Shown piece after piece: positions 27,483-35,398 of a stretch of DNA of 64,000 nt (position 1 is the first letter of the stretch; every line of letters starts with the position of its first letter). Source of the DNA: Anaerolineales bacterium. Lineage in GTDB: Bacteria; Chloroflexota; Anaerolineae; Anaerolineales; Villigracilaceae. Position numbers and translations under genes: made by a program. The notes under the pieces were generated by a model. The model did no database searches, was not told the origin of the DNA, and worked only from the letters and a program-made list of their open reading frames with translations. The DNA is taken from positions 1-64,000 of the forward strand of contig JANJTV010000055.1 of assembly GCA_024710905.1 (NCBI GenBank). Reading direction: 5' to 3'.

Positions 27483-28910
27483 TTATATTGCATCAAGTTC
27501 GTCCGCGGCACGCAGACCTGAAAGATACGCGCCGTGCACTGTCGCGGGATGCTCACGATGAGTATGTTCCCCGGCGAAAAACAAGACATCGTCCACAGGC
27601 GCAGCCAGTTGATCATACGCAGCCGGATGACCTCCCGGGCGTATGGAACTGTAAGAGCCGCCAGCAAACAAGTCACGCCCCCAGCGCGTCACCAGCCAGC
27701 CGGTTGGCTGCGGCACTTCGCCATACACACGCCGCAGCGCGCGCAGTGCATCGGCCAGTACCTGCTCATCACTCCATTTTTCAATCTCCAGGCCAAACTG
27801 CCCGGCATTAAATCCGAGCAGTACAGGTTGCCCGGTCAGCGCATGCAGGTTAAGCCACTCGGCCCACTCACCTTTTTGCTCACTGACCATGCCAATCAAG
27901 TGCGCCGATTCATCCCAAAACACTTCCTCAAACACCAGGTAGCACTTGTTCAGCACGCCAAACCCGAGCTGGTCCATGGCCTTTGTTTTGGTGGATGGCA
28001 GGGCCGGGGAAAAAACCACCCGTTCCTGTTGGAGCACACCCAGCGGCAGGGTGATGATGGCCTTCCCGGCCATATATTCACGCCCCTGCCCCGCCGTCAC
28101 GCGCACTCCCGAGGGGCTGTATGTCACGCGCTCCACAACCTGCCCGAGCCTGATGTCCAACCCGTCCGCCAGGAAGTCTGCCAACTGGCCGTAGCCGTCG
28201 GGGAAGATCACATCGCCCCCGCCATACTCCCCCGCGTCGTCAAACCACCATAATGAAAGATCGGCCACGTCCGCAGCATATTCATGTTCAATACTGGTAT
28301 TTACCGAAAACCACAGGCGCCGCAAACCGTCTTCGGTGATGGGTTTATTGCCCAGGAATTCCGCAATGGCCTGTTCCAGGGAGGTGTCGTTGTCCGTGTC
28401 CTCCTGCCATGCTTCAATGGCGGTCATCAGGCTTTCAAATAACTGTTCTGCCTCTTCAATCTCATCCCCTGTTAATTCCCTGCCATCCTTGTCATACACA
28501 CGCCCATTGTCATAATCGGTTTCCACTCGCCGCGCCCCGGCCTGGTCAGCCAGGGTGGTCAGCGGATTGCCTCGGACGCCATGAATCCACGATGCTCCCA
28601 GGTCCAGCGACAGTCCCAGGGAGGTGTCCGTCCAGACGCGCCCGCCAATGCGATTGCGGGCTTCCAAAACAATCACTGCATAACCCAGGTCTTTCAATCG
28701 TCGGGCAGCCGCCAGCCCGGCCATACCTGCCCCGATCACCAGCACCTCCGTATCAGTTTGGGCATCCGACATGTTGATTGCCGTTTCAGGCACATCAGGG
28801 CGGGAATCGTCGTTTAACGGGAGCAGGCTGCGTGGGACGCAGGCCAGCATCACCCCACCCAATGCCACCGCAGCCAGCTTCAAGGCATCACGCCTGGAGA
28901 GTTTTGCCAT
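27483..28910 (-). CDS. FAD-dependent amine oxidase, Tat-exported lipoprotein
   Basis: 475 residues from MAKLSRRDALKL. The twin-arginine motif SRRDALKL is followed by a hydrophobic stretch and a lipobox-like VMLAC, so the folded flavoprotein is probably exported by Tat and lipid-anchored. The flavin-binding Rossmann motif VLVIGAGMAGLAAARRL (about 60), GGRVWTDT and the C-terminal FFAGEHTHREHPATVHGAYLSG are those of monoamine/polyamine oxidases. Substrate unknown; polyamines are possible. The longer N-terminal extension to 29123 lies inside the VanZ-like gene and is rejected; the true start overlaps that gene by 23 nt. Confidence 0.88.
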   Translation of the reverse strand: MAKLSRRDALKLAAVALGGVMLACVPRSLLPLNDDSRPDVPETAINMSDAQTDTEVLVIGAGMAGLAAARRLKDLGYAVIVLEARNRIGGRVWTDTSLGLSLDLGASWIHGVRGNPLTTLADQAGARRVETDYDNGRVYDKDGRELTGDEIEEAEQLFESLMTAIEAWQEDTDNDTSLEQAIAEFLGNKPITEDGLRRLWFSVNTSIEHEYAADVADLSLWWFDDAGEYGGGDVIFPDGYGQLADFLADGLDIRLGQVVERVTYSPSGVRVTAGQGREYMAGKAIITLPLGVLQQERVVFSPALPSTKTKAMDQLGFGVLNKCYLVFEEVFWDESAHLIGMVSEQKGEWAEWLNLHALTGQPVLLGFNAGQFGLEIEKWSDEQVLADALRALRRVYGEVPQPTGWLVTRWGRDLFAGGSYSSIRPGGHPAAYDQLAAPVDDVLFFAGEHTHREHPATVHGAYLSGLRAADELDAI

Positions 28911-29268
28911 CCTCTTCCTTCCTGAATTTCGAATAAAGGAACAACGCCAACGCTGCGCCAGGCGCATCAAACAACAGCACATCCCATACGCTTGGGCCAC
29001 GCCCCGGCACAAAAGACTGGTGGAACTCGTCGCCGCATCCGTAGGCGACTGCCAGCCCAAAGGCCAGCCAGGTGCGCCCGGGGAACCAGCGCAAATAGGC
29101 CAGTGCCAACAGGCCGTAGCCAAGCATATGCCCGCCCTTCTTTATGATCGTATCAAATAAATCAAACCGGGGCATGGCAGTGCTTGGGATGGATGAAAAA
29201 ATAAAAATGGCCAGCATCATCACGACAGCCGGGAGCCAGCGCGGTACAATGGGGTTGAATTTTTGCAT
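28888..29268 (-). CDS. VanZ-like membrane protein
   Basis: 126 residues from MQKFNPIVPRWLP with about four hydrophobic segments. The motifs FIFSSIPS, KGGHMLGYGLLALAY and CGDEFHQSFVPGRGPSVWDVLLFDAPGA are typical of VanZ-like proteins, named for a teicoplanin-resistance protein but mostly of unknown function. It overlaps the amine oxidase start by 23 nt and is divergent from pabB with only 14 nt between start codons. Confidence 0.8.
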   Translation of the reverse strand: MQKFNPIVPRWLPAVVMMLAIFIFSSIPSTAMPRFDLFDTIIKKGGHMLGYGLLALAYLRWFPGRTWLAFGLAVAYGCGDEFHQSFVPGRGPSVWDVLLFDAPGAALALFLYSKFRKEEDGKTLQA

Positions 29269-29282
29269 GGGTAAATTAAAAC

Positions 29283-31025
29283 ATGGTTTCTGAAAACGAA
29301 GCAATATTGCATGAAAACGGTCAGTGGCTGTATTTCTCCCGCCCGCTGAAAACCCTCACCGCTTACCAGCCCGGGCAGGTACTGCCAACCTTGCAGATGG
29401 TGGAAGGGTTGGTTGAAACACATGGCTGGCACGCGGTCGGTTTCGTTTCTTACGAAGCGGCCCCGGCATTTGACCCGGCCCTGCAAACCCACCCGGCCGG
29501 GGATTTCCCGCTGGTGTATTTTTCACTATACGATAATCCCCGCGTAATCTCCCTGCCCGCCCCATCTCTGGCGGTTGAGCCAATCCACTGGCAGCCCGAC
29601 ACGACACAAACAACCTACCAGCAGGCCATTCGCACCATCAAAGCCGAGATCGCCGCAGGCAACACCTACCAGGTCAATTACACCCTGCGCCTGCGCACCC
29701 AGGACCTGCACGATCCCTGGCAGGCTTTCCTGCGGCTGGCACAAGCCCAGCAGGCTGGGCATGAAGCCTACCTTGATATTGGTCGCTGGGTGATTGCCTG
29801 TGCCTCCCCGGAACTTTTCTTTAACCTGGACAAGGAAACGATTACCTGCCGCCCGATGAAAGGCACCGTCCAACGCGGGCTGACCCTGGAGCAAGACCGC
29901 TCACAGGCGAACTGGCTGCACCACTCGGAAAAAAACCGCGCAGAAAACGTGATGATCGTGGATATGATTCGCAACGACCTGGGCCGCTTCGCCGAAACTG
30001 GCTCAGTACAAACGCCGCATCTGTTTACCACCGAGCGCTACCCCACCCTGTGGCAAATGACCTCCACCGTCACTGCCCGCAGCCAGGCCAGACTGGCCGA
30101 AATGTTCAGCCACCTGTTCCCCTGCGCATCCATCACCGGCGCGCCCAAAGTCAGCACGATGAAAATCATCCGTCGGCTCGAAACCTCCCCGCGCCGAATC
30201 TACACCGGCAGCATCGGCCACATTGCGCCGGGCAGGCAGGCCGTTTTCAACGTTGCCATCCGCACCGTGCTGCACGACCGGCAGGACGGCAAATCGGAAT
30301 ACGGTGCGGGCGGCGGCATCGTCTGGGATTCCACCATCACGGGCGAATACGAAGAAGCCTTGCTCAAAGCCCGGGTGCTTTCACGCCTGCCCCAACCGCC
30401 CTTCCAGATCTTCGAAACCCTGCTCTGGGAACCCGGCACTGGATATTTTTTACTCGAAAAGCATCTGCAACGATTAATGGATTCTGCTGAGTATTTTGGG
30501 TTTCCCATCTCACGAACAAGCGCCGAAGAAGAACTCTCTCACCTCGCAGCGAATTTCGGCGGGATCCCCCAGCGCACGCGCCTGACCCTCGCAGCGGATG
30601 GCAGGCTGGCGACTGAGTCCGCCCCACTGGGAACAGCCAACAAGCCAGTGCTGGCCGGGCTGGCAAAATCAGCCGTTTCATCAACAGATATATCCCTCCA
30701 TCACAAAACCAGCCAGCGCGATGTGTACACGCAAATCTTGCAGGAACTGCCGAATGCTGAAGATGTCATCCTGATCAATGAGCGCGGCGAACTGACCGAG
30801 TTCACCATTGGGAATCTGGTGCTCGAACTGGACAGGAAAAAGGTTACGCCTCCTGTCAGCAGCGGCCTGCTGGGTGGCGTCTTCCGCGCCCACCTGCTGG
30901 AAAACAACGAAATCACCGAGCAGGTCTTAACGACAGAAGACCTGCGGCAGGCCACAAACATCTTTCGGATTAATTCCGTGCGCCGCTGGCAGGCCGTAAA
31001 ACTGGTGATCGATGAAAAGACTTAA
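29283..31025 (+). CDS. pabB: Fused aminodeoxychorismate synthase component I / aminodeoxychorismate lyase
   Basis: 580 residues in two domains. Residues ~1-370 are a chorismate-binding domain: TYQVNYTLRLRT, PELFFNLDKETITCRPMKGT, EKNRAENVMIVDMIRNDLGR, FPCASITGAPKVSTMKII and YTGSIGHIAPGRQAVFNVAIRT. Residues ~385-580 form a class IV PLP aminotransferase-like lyase domain (FETLLWEPGTGYFLLEKHLQRL, DVILINERGELTEFTIGNLVLEL, PPVSSGLLGGVFR). Together with a glutamine amidotransferase this makes p-aminobenzoate for folate. The fusion is known in several phyla. Translation starts 14 nt from the divergent VanZ gene, with no good ribosome site. Confidence 0.92.
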   Translation: MVSENEAILHENGQWLYFSRPLKTLTAYQPGQVLPTLQMVEGLVETHGWHAVGFVSYEAAPAFDPALQTHPAGDFPLVYFSLYDNPRVISLPAPSLAVEPIHWQPDTTQTTYQQAIRTIKAEIAAGNTYQVNYTLRLRTQDLHDPWQAFLRLAQAQQAGHEAYLDIGRWVIACASPELFFNLDKETITCRPMKGTVQRGLTLEQDRSQANWLHHSEKNRAENVMIVDMIRNDLGRFAETGSVQTPHLFTTERYPTLWQMTSTVTARSQARLAEMFSHLFPCASITGAPKVSTMKIIRRLETSPRRIYTGSIGHIAPGRQAVFNVAIRTVLHDRQDGKSEYGAGGGIVWDSTITGEYEEALLKARVLSRLPQPPFQIFETLLWEPGTGYFLLEKHLQRLMDSAEYFGFPISRTSAEEELSHLAANFGGIPQRTRLTLAADGRLATESAPLGTANKPVLAGLAKSAVSSTDISLHHKTSQRDVYTQILQELPNAEDVILINERGELTEFTIGNLVLELDRKKVTPPVSSGLLGGVFRAHLLENNEITEQVLTTEDLRQATNIFRINSVRRWQAVKLVIDEKT

Positions 31026-31945
31026 CCGGTTCGCAAACGCTTCTGGATCTCGCTCCTAGACTCCCTGACAAACCCCCAAAACTCGGCATGGGCGCGCGGG
31101 AGAGTCTTGTTGCGATGATGGATCAGGTAAATATTGCGATGCAGGCTCATGCCCAGGGTTTCCACCTCCACCACCCGACCCAGCGCCAGCCCGCGCGAGG
31201 CTGCCAGTCGTGAGATAAAAGCCACGCCAAGCCCTTCTTCCACGGCCATTTCAATCGCTTCGGCGTTACCGAGCACCATGCTGATGTTCAGCATATCCAG
31301 ATGGATGTCATGCTGGTGCAGGCCTTCCATAAGCACTTCGCGGGTACCAGCTGATTCTTCACGCAGGATGAGTGGTTCATCGAGCAAATCATCCGGGTGA
31401 ACCTGGCGAAACTTTGCCCAGGGATGATCAGCAGGCACAATCAGAATGACCGTATCCTTATAGAAGCTTTGATATTCCAGATCCGGATTGTCAATTGCCT
31501 TACTCGATACCCCCAGGGCAAGATCACCGTGCATAAGTTTTTCGAAGACCGTATGCCGGCTGGTTACATCGACATTTACCCGTACATGTGGGTATTTTTT
31601 CCTGAACTGGGCAATCAGCCCGGGCAGGATGTACTTCCCCGAAGTAGTGGAACAGCCAATGGTCATCTCGCCGACCACTTCATCGTGCAACGATATCATG
31701 GTCTGCTCCAGCCGGTGTGCCGAGGTCAAAAGCTCCCGGGCCATGGGCAGCAAGGCAAATCCGTGCTCCGTCAAGCGTACGGATTTGCCTGTACGCGCAA
31801 ATAATTTCACACCCAACTGACGTTCGAGCGCCTGGATTGCCTGGCTGACAGCAGGCTGCGAAATGTGCCCAATACGGCCCGCCTGGCTAAAACTCCCCTG
31901 CTCGGCAACCGTGACAAAAAGGTGAAGCGCGTTCAAGTCCAGCAT
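31022..31945 (-). CDS. LysR-family transcriptional regulator
   Basis: 307 residues: winged helix-turn-helix at 1-60 (MLDLNALHLFVTVAEQGSFS, ISQPAVSQAIQALERQLGVKLF) and a periplasmic-binding-protein-like effector domain. VGEMTIGCSTTSGKYILPGL resembles CysB/CbbR-like members that respond to sulfur or carbon metabolites. It lies directly downstream of the rhodanese lipoprotein gene on the same strand but after a terminator, and overlaps the end of pabB by 4 nt tail to tail. It could control the rhodanese-cytochrome genes, though position alone does not show this. Confidence 0.9.
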   Translation of the reverse strand: MLDLNALHLFVTVAEQGSFSQAGRIGHISQPAVSQAIQALERQLGVKLFARTGKSVRLTEHGFALLPMARELLTSAHRLEQTMISLHDEVVGEMTIGCSTTSGKYILPGLIAQFRKKYPHVRVNVDVTSRHTVFEKLMHGDLALGVSSKAIDNPDLEYQSFYKDTVILIVPADHPWAKFRQVHPDDLLDEPLILREESAGTREVLMEGLHQHDIHLDMLNISMVLGNAEAIEMAVEEGLGVAFISRLAASRGLALGRVVEVETLGMSLHRNIYLIHHRNKTLPRAHAEFWGFVRESRSEIQKRLRTG

Positions 31946-31974
31946 AGTCTGGGTACCTCAATACCCATGAATTC

Positions 31975-31980
31975 ATTATA
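31975..31980 (-). promoter_or_regulatory. -10 box for the LysR gene with adjacent inverted repeat
   Basis: Minus-strand TATAAT 29 nt before the LysR ATG. Between them GGGTA-TTGAGG-TACCC forms an inverted repeat that could be an autoregulatory site. Confidence 0.45.
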
Positions 31981-31986
31981 AGCAAA

Positions 31987-32018
31987 CCTGCCCACCTTGC
32001 TGTCACAAGGCGGGCAGG
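31987..32018 (-). terminator. Terminator after the tetra-rhodanese gene
   Basis: On the minus strand CCTGCCCGCCTTG / CAAGGTGGGCAGG form a 13-bp stem (one G-U pair) with a 6-nt loop, followed by TTTGCTT. The plus-strand copy would have an A-C mismatch at the G-U position, so the structure favours the rhodanese transcript. It ends just before the LysR -10 box. Confidence 0.82.
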
Positions 32019-32037
32019 AAGAACATCTTAATCGGGG

Positions 32038-33771
32038 TTATTTGACAACAGGCAGTTCAGCAGCGATCCAGGCATTCATGCCGCCATTCAGGTTGCGAAC
32101 ATTGGTATATCCCAGGGCGTTCAGGTACATCTGCACCATCGCACCGCGATGACCGGAACCGCAAATCACAACGATCGGTGCGGCTTTGTCGGCGGGCAGT
32201 TGAGCCAGGTTGGCAGGGACGTCATTCACGGGAACAAGGATGGCACCATCGATATGGCCTTTCTCATCCCATTCCGCCTGTGAACGCACATCCAATAGGA
32301 AGGACATCGTGCCGCTGGCGATCTCAGTGTTGAGGTCCGGGGCTTTGACAGAACCAAACCCGGCTTCCGGCAGGTTCAACAGGTAGGCATCCAGGTAGGC
32401 CAGGCGGGTGGCATCCACTTCGGGAGCCGTGCCAGCCACCGGGGCGGCGATCGGGTCGGTCACGAGGGGCAGTTCAGCCCCCTTCCAGCCATTGATACCA
32501 CCACCCAGGTTGACCACATCCGTATACCCAAGCAGGCGCAGGGCCATCATCCCCAGGCCGCCGCGATGACCGGAAGCGCAGGTGATGATAATCTTCTGGT
32601 CCTTGGCGGGCAGTTTATCCAGGTTCTGCAGCAGGGTGCGGATCGGGATATTAATCGAACCGGCAATATAGCCTGTTTCGATTTCGGCGGGCTCACGAAC
32701 ATCGACGATGAAAACAGGCGCTTCAGTGAGCATTTCGTTCAACTTGGCCGAGCTGACCGAATAGTAACCGGCATCTGCGGGCAGGTTGGCGAGAAAATCC
32801 CCCATCTCAACGGGCCAGTTCACCCAACCGACCACGGGCAGGTTGGCATTCTTCCAGGCATTCAACCCGCCGTTCAGGTTGATGACATCGGTGTAGCCCA
32901 ACAGGCGCAGGGCCATCATGGCCATTCCGCCGCGATGACCGGAGGCGCAATAAACCAGGATGGAGGCATCTTTGTCAGCGGGGAGCTGGTCAAGCGTATT
33001 CAGGAAATCAGCGAACGGCAGTAAAACAGCGCCTTCAATATAGCCGTCCTTGTCCCATTCAGCCTGTGAGCGGACATCCACAATAAAGGGATCCTTTTCG
33101 GCAAGGTATTCAGTCACCTTGTCTGCCTTGACGGTATAAAAACCAGCATCAGCGGGCAGGTTGGCCAGGAAATCATTCAGGCTGTTGAATAGCTGCTCAT
33201 CTTCCACAATCGGGGTGCTGATGGAGGCCGCAGCTTCAGGCATACTGCCGGTTTCAAGGGGCAGGCCAGCCTTCACCCAAGCACCGGTCCCGCCGCCCAG
33301 GTTAATCACATTGGTATAACCCAGCATCCGCAGGGCCATCATAGCCATACCACCACGGTGACCGGAAGCGCAATAGATCACGATCTGATCATCCAGGCCA
33401 GGGAGCTTATCCAGGTTCTGGAGCAGTTCGCGCACAGGGATATGCACCGCCCCTGCAATGTAACCATTGGCTTCCAGTTCGGCAGCTTCGCGGACATCCA
33501 CCAGGAAAATCGGGGCTTCGGCCAGGGCTTCATTCAGCTTGGCCGCGCTGATGGACCCGTATGCTTGATCGGGTGGAACAGAAGCCCAGAAACCGGCAAA
33601 CAGGCTGGGCCAATCCGGTGTGGAGGGTTCCACCACCGGGGCTTCGCTGGAAGCAGGTGCTTCCTCAACAACTGGCGCGGCGGTTTCTTCCACTGCGGCG
33701 GGGCCACAAGCGCCCAGCAGCAAGCTGAGTACCAGCGCGAGAGCAAGCAGGAAATGCATTTTTTTGTTCAT
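32038..33771 (-). CDS. Exported lipoprotein with four tandem rhodanese domains
   Basis: 577 residues. A lipoprotein signal peptide ends at C22 (LLLGAC), then a ~30-residue Ala/Glu/Pro linker. Four rhodanese-homology domains follow, each with a VDVR strand and an active-site loop CxSGHRG: C134, C275, C398 and C537. The first three loops read CASGHRGG and the fourth CGSGHRGA. Rhodaneses carry persulfide sulfur on this cysteine, so the protein could bind or pass several sulfane sulfurs at the cell surface. It starts 28 nt after the multiheme cytochrome gene, with AAGGAGTGAACG before its ATG, and almost certainly shares its transcript. Single-domain or tandem-two rhodaneses are usual; four is uncommon. 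Confidence 0.9.
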   Translation of the reverse strand: MNKKMHFLLALALVLSLLLGACGPAAVEETAAPVVEEAPASSEAPVVEPSTPDWPSLFAGFWASVPPDQAYGSISAAKLNEALAEAPIFLVDVREAAELEANGYIAGAVHIPVRELLQNLDKLPGLDDQIVIYCASGHRGGMAMMALRMLGYTNVINLGGGTGAWVKAGLPLETGSMPEAAASISTPIVEDEQLFNSLNDFLANLPADAGFYTVKADKVTEYLAEKDPFIVDVRSQAEWDKDGYIEGAVLLPFADFLNTLDQLPADKDASILVYCASGHRGGMAMMALRLLGYTDVINLNGGLNAWKNANLPVVGWVNWPVEMGDFLANLPADAGYYSVSSAKLNEMLTEAPVFIVDVREPAEIETGYIAGSINIPIRTLLQNLDKLPAKDQKIIITCASGHRGGLGMMALRLLGYTDVVNLGGGINGWKGAELPLVTDPIAAPVAGTAPEVDATRLAYLDAYLLNLPEAGFGSVKAPDLNTEIASGTMSFLLDVRSQAEWDEKGHIDGAILVPVNDVPANLAQLPADKAAPIVVICGSGHRGAMVQMYLNALGYTNVRNLNGGMNAWIAAELPVVK

Positions 33772-33799
33772 CGTTCACTCCTTGTACATATAGAATGGT

Positions 33800-35203
33800 T
33801 TATGGATTTCCATAAACAGGTGGAATATTGGGTACGATCACAGGACCATTGGCCTGAAGTTCCTCCGGTTTGACCTTATCGGCCGTCAGGAAAAGTTCCG
33901 CATTCCCATGACAGGCATTGCAGGAAGCTGTCTGGGGGGTATTGCGCTGGATATTATGCGGGGTTGCATACGCCCAGGTGGGCAGCAGGCTGAAATTGGG
34001 CAGTAGCTCTTCTCCGTAGTACTGATAAGAGGTTGGCGAAACAGGCACATGGCGAACAACAACATACTCGTAAGGCCGGTGGTAGTTCTGGTTGGGATTA
34101 CGTCCGATGAAAAATCCCATATAGCTCGCTTCGGTCTCAAAGAACGGGTTGCCGGAGGTTTCGCTAATGGCCACATGGCAGCCATCACAACTGGTGTATT
34201 GCACACTATGGCAAACCTGGCAGGACAGCTTATCCCCGTGCAGGGTATGATAGGAAATTGTGTCCTCCGGTTTACCAACCTGCTCATGACAACTTTCGCA
34301 TGACGGAACCTGGGCGCCGGAATACCGGTTGGTCGATTGGAAGGCCGCCTGACTGGTGTCGTGACACTCTTTGCAAGCCGCAGTCGAGTCATGCATATCG
34401 GCGCCGGTGTGGCAGGTTACACAATTCATACGGCCAACCCGGAAGTGCACATCACCGGGGAATCCTTCGTTTTTGCCGAGATATTCATTTCCGACCCGGC
34501 TGCCATGACAGGCCGTACAGTTGCGCGTCATGGACGGGGTCTTGTTGACAACATGCCCGGAGATAAAGCCGCCGCCCACCGAACCTGGCTGGCTGATGTG
34601 ACAGTCGCCGCATGAGGTATGGCAGGACGCACAATGGTTGTCAAACATCTCTTCCAGCGCCGGGTGGTTTTCAGGCACACTTCGGGCATCCAATGCATCC
34701 CAGTAACCACCCAGGGAAGCATGCAGGCTGTCCTCAAAATGCTCGGTAACATTCATGTGGCAGGTCGTGCAGGAATTGTCCGGCCCGCTGCTGGGATCCG
34801 CGATCATATTTGCATGGGCAGTTTCCATATCCGCAGACTGGGTGCCGCCATGGCAGACAACGCATTGAATCTGGCCGTGCACCGTGGCTGAGAATTCCTC
34901 ACCCGTGATAAATACTTTCTCCCATGGCTCCAACGGAGCCACATCGCCCCCTCAGCCAACACCTTTTGATTCGGCTTCGTGGGCCACTTCGGGTACGGCC
35001 AGCAATGTCAATTTTTCCTGATCAGTATGGCAGGCCAGGCACTCATCCACATATTTTGGTGAGGCCGTTGGCGCCGCTGTTGGCGTATCGGGCACATCCG
35101 TCGGCTCAACAGGTGCAGGGGTCTCAGGGATTGCAGCGGGAGCGCATGCCCCAAGGATGAAACTGACCAACAACAGGAAATGCAGCAATCTCGCAAGTTT
35201 CAT
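33800..35203 (-). CDS. Dodecaheme c-type cytochrome lipoprotein with in-frame TGA at codon 84 (candidate selenoprotein)
   Basis: Read through the TGA, one frame gives 467 residues. Residues 1-20 are a lipoprotein signal peptide ending ILGAC, then a Thr/Pro linker and the first heme motif CLACH. Codon 84 is TGA (34954-34952), in the context GVG-stop-GGDVAPLEPWEK. The following 383 codons hold eleven more CxxCH motifs: CVVCH, CTTCH, CASCH, CGDCH, CTACH, CVTCH, CKECH, CESCH, CQVCH, CDGCH and CNACH. A separate product starting at the GTG at 34942 would lack a signal peptide, yet c-type hemes are attached outside the membrane. So readthrough, probably as selenocysteine, is favoured over two genes; a nonsense mutation or read error remains possible. 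Electron donor and acceptor unknown. The tetra-rhodanese gene follows. Confidence 0.75.
34923..34951 (-). promoter_or_regulatory. SECIS-like stem-loop directly after the in-frame TGA
   Basis: After the TGA (34954-34952) come 17 nt, then an apical loop GTT (34934-34932). The stem TGGCTCC / GGAGCCA (34941-34925) is seven perfect pairs, extended by two G-U pairs to 34943 and 34923. Bacterial SECIS elements place a loop with an early G, often followed by U, about 16-37 nt after the UGA; E. coli fdhF is about 17-18. This hairpin meets those points by eye. Alternatively GAGGGG upstream of the GTG at 34942 could serve re-initiation. Confidence 0.6.
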
Positions 35204-35227
35204 TCCATCTCCTTCCTCGATCGTCTA

Positions 35228-35259
35228 ATTGTGATATTTTTCACAATACACACATTATA
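35228..35259 (-). promoter_or_regulatory. Promoter and CRP/FNR-type palindrome of the cytochrome-rhodanese operon
   Basis: The perfect inverted repeat ATTGTGA-TATTTT-TCACAAT (35228-35247) matches TGTGA-N6-TCACA, the core of CRP-type sites. Minus-strand TATAAT (35259-35254) lies just upstream, so the palindrome covers the predicted transcription start, a position typical of repression. No good -35 is visible. The ATG at 35203 has a GGAAGGAGATGG ribosome site. Confidence 0.6.
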
Positions 35260-35276
35260 TCGACCGCTTTGCACCT

Positions 35277-35319
35277 TATAAGTGACAATCATCATGTTCG
35301 CTTATCAGTCTCACTTATA
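35277..35319. repeat. Inverted repeat TATAAGTGA ... TCACTTATA
   Basis: Nine-bp perfect arms (35277-35285 and 35311-35319) separated by 25 nt, upstream of the cytochrome promoter and between it and the divergent P450 gene. Possible looping operator for either gene. The rest of 35204-35398 shows nothing else recognisable. Confidence 0.4.
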
Positions 35320-35398
35320 GGAAGAGATAAGCCAGGCTAATCCTTGCAGGGTAGCCGCACCCCGCATGTTACAATTTGCACGAATAGGAAATGGAAAA

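Noticed and set aside
33800-34942. Treating the downstream cytochrome frame as an independent gene starting at GTG 34942
   Set aside because: It would lack any signal peptide although it has eleven heme motifs that need periplasmic attachment, and the signal-bearing frame directly upstream is in phase with it. Kept only as an alternative.
34952-35203. Calling the 83-codon lipoprotein plus cytochrome a frameshifted pseudogene
   Set aside because: There is no frameshift: both parts are in one frame, separated only by TGA, and all heme motifs are intact.
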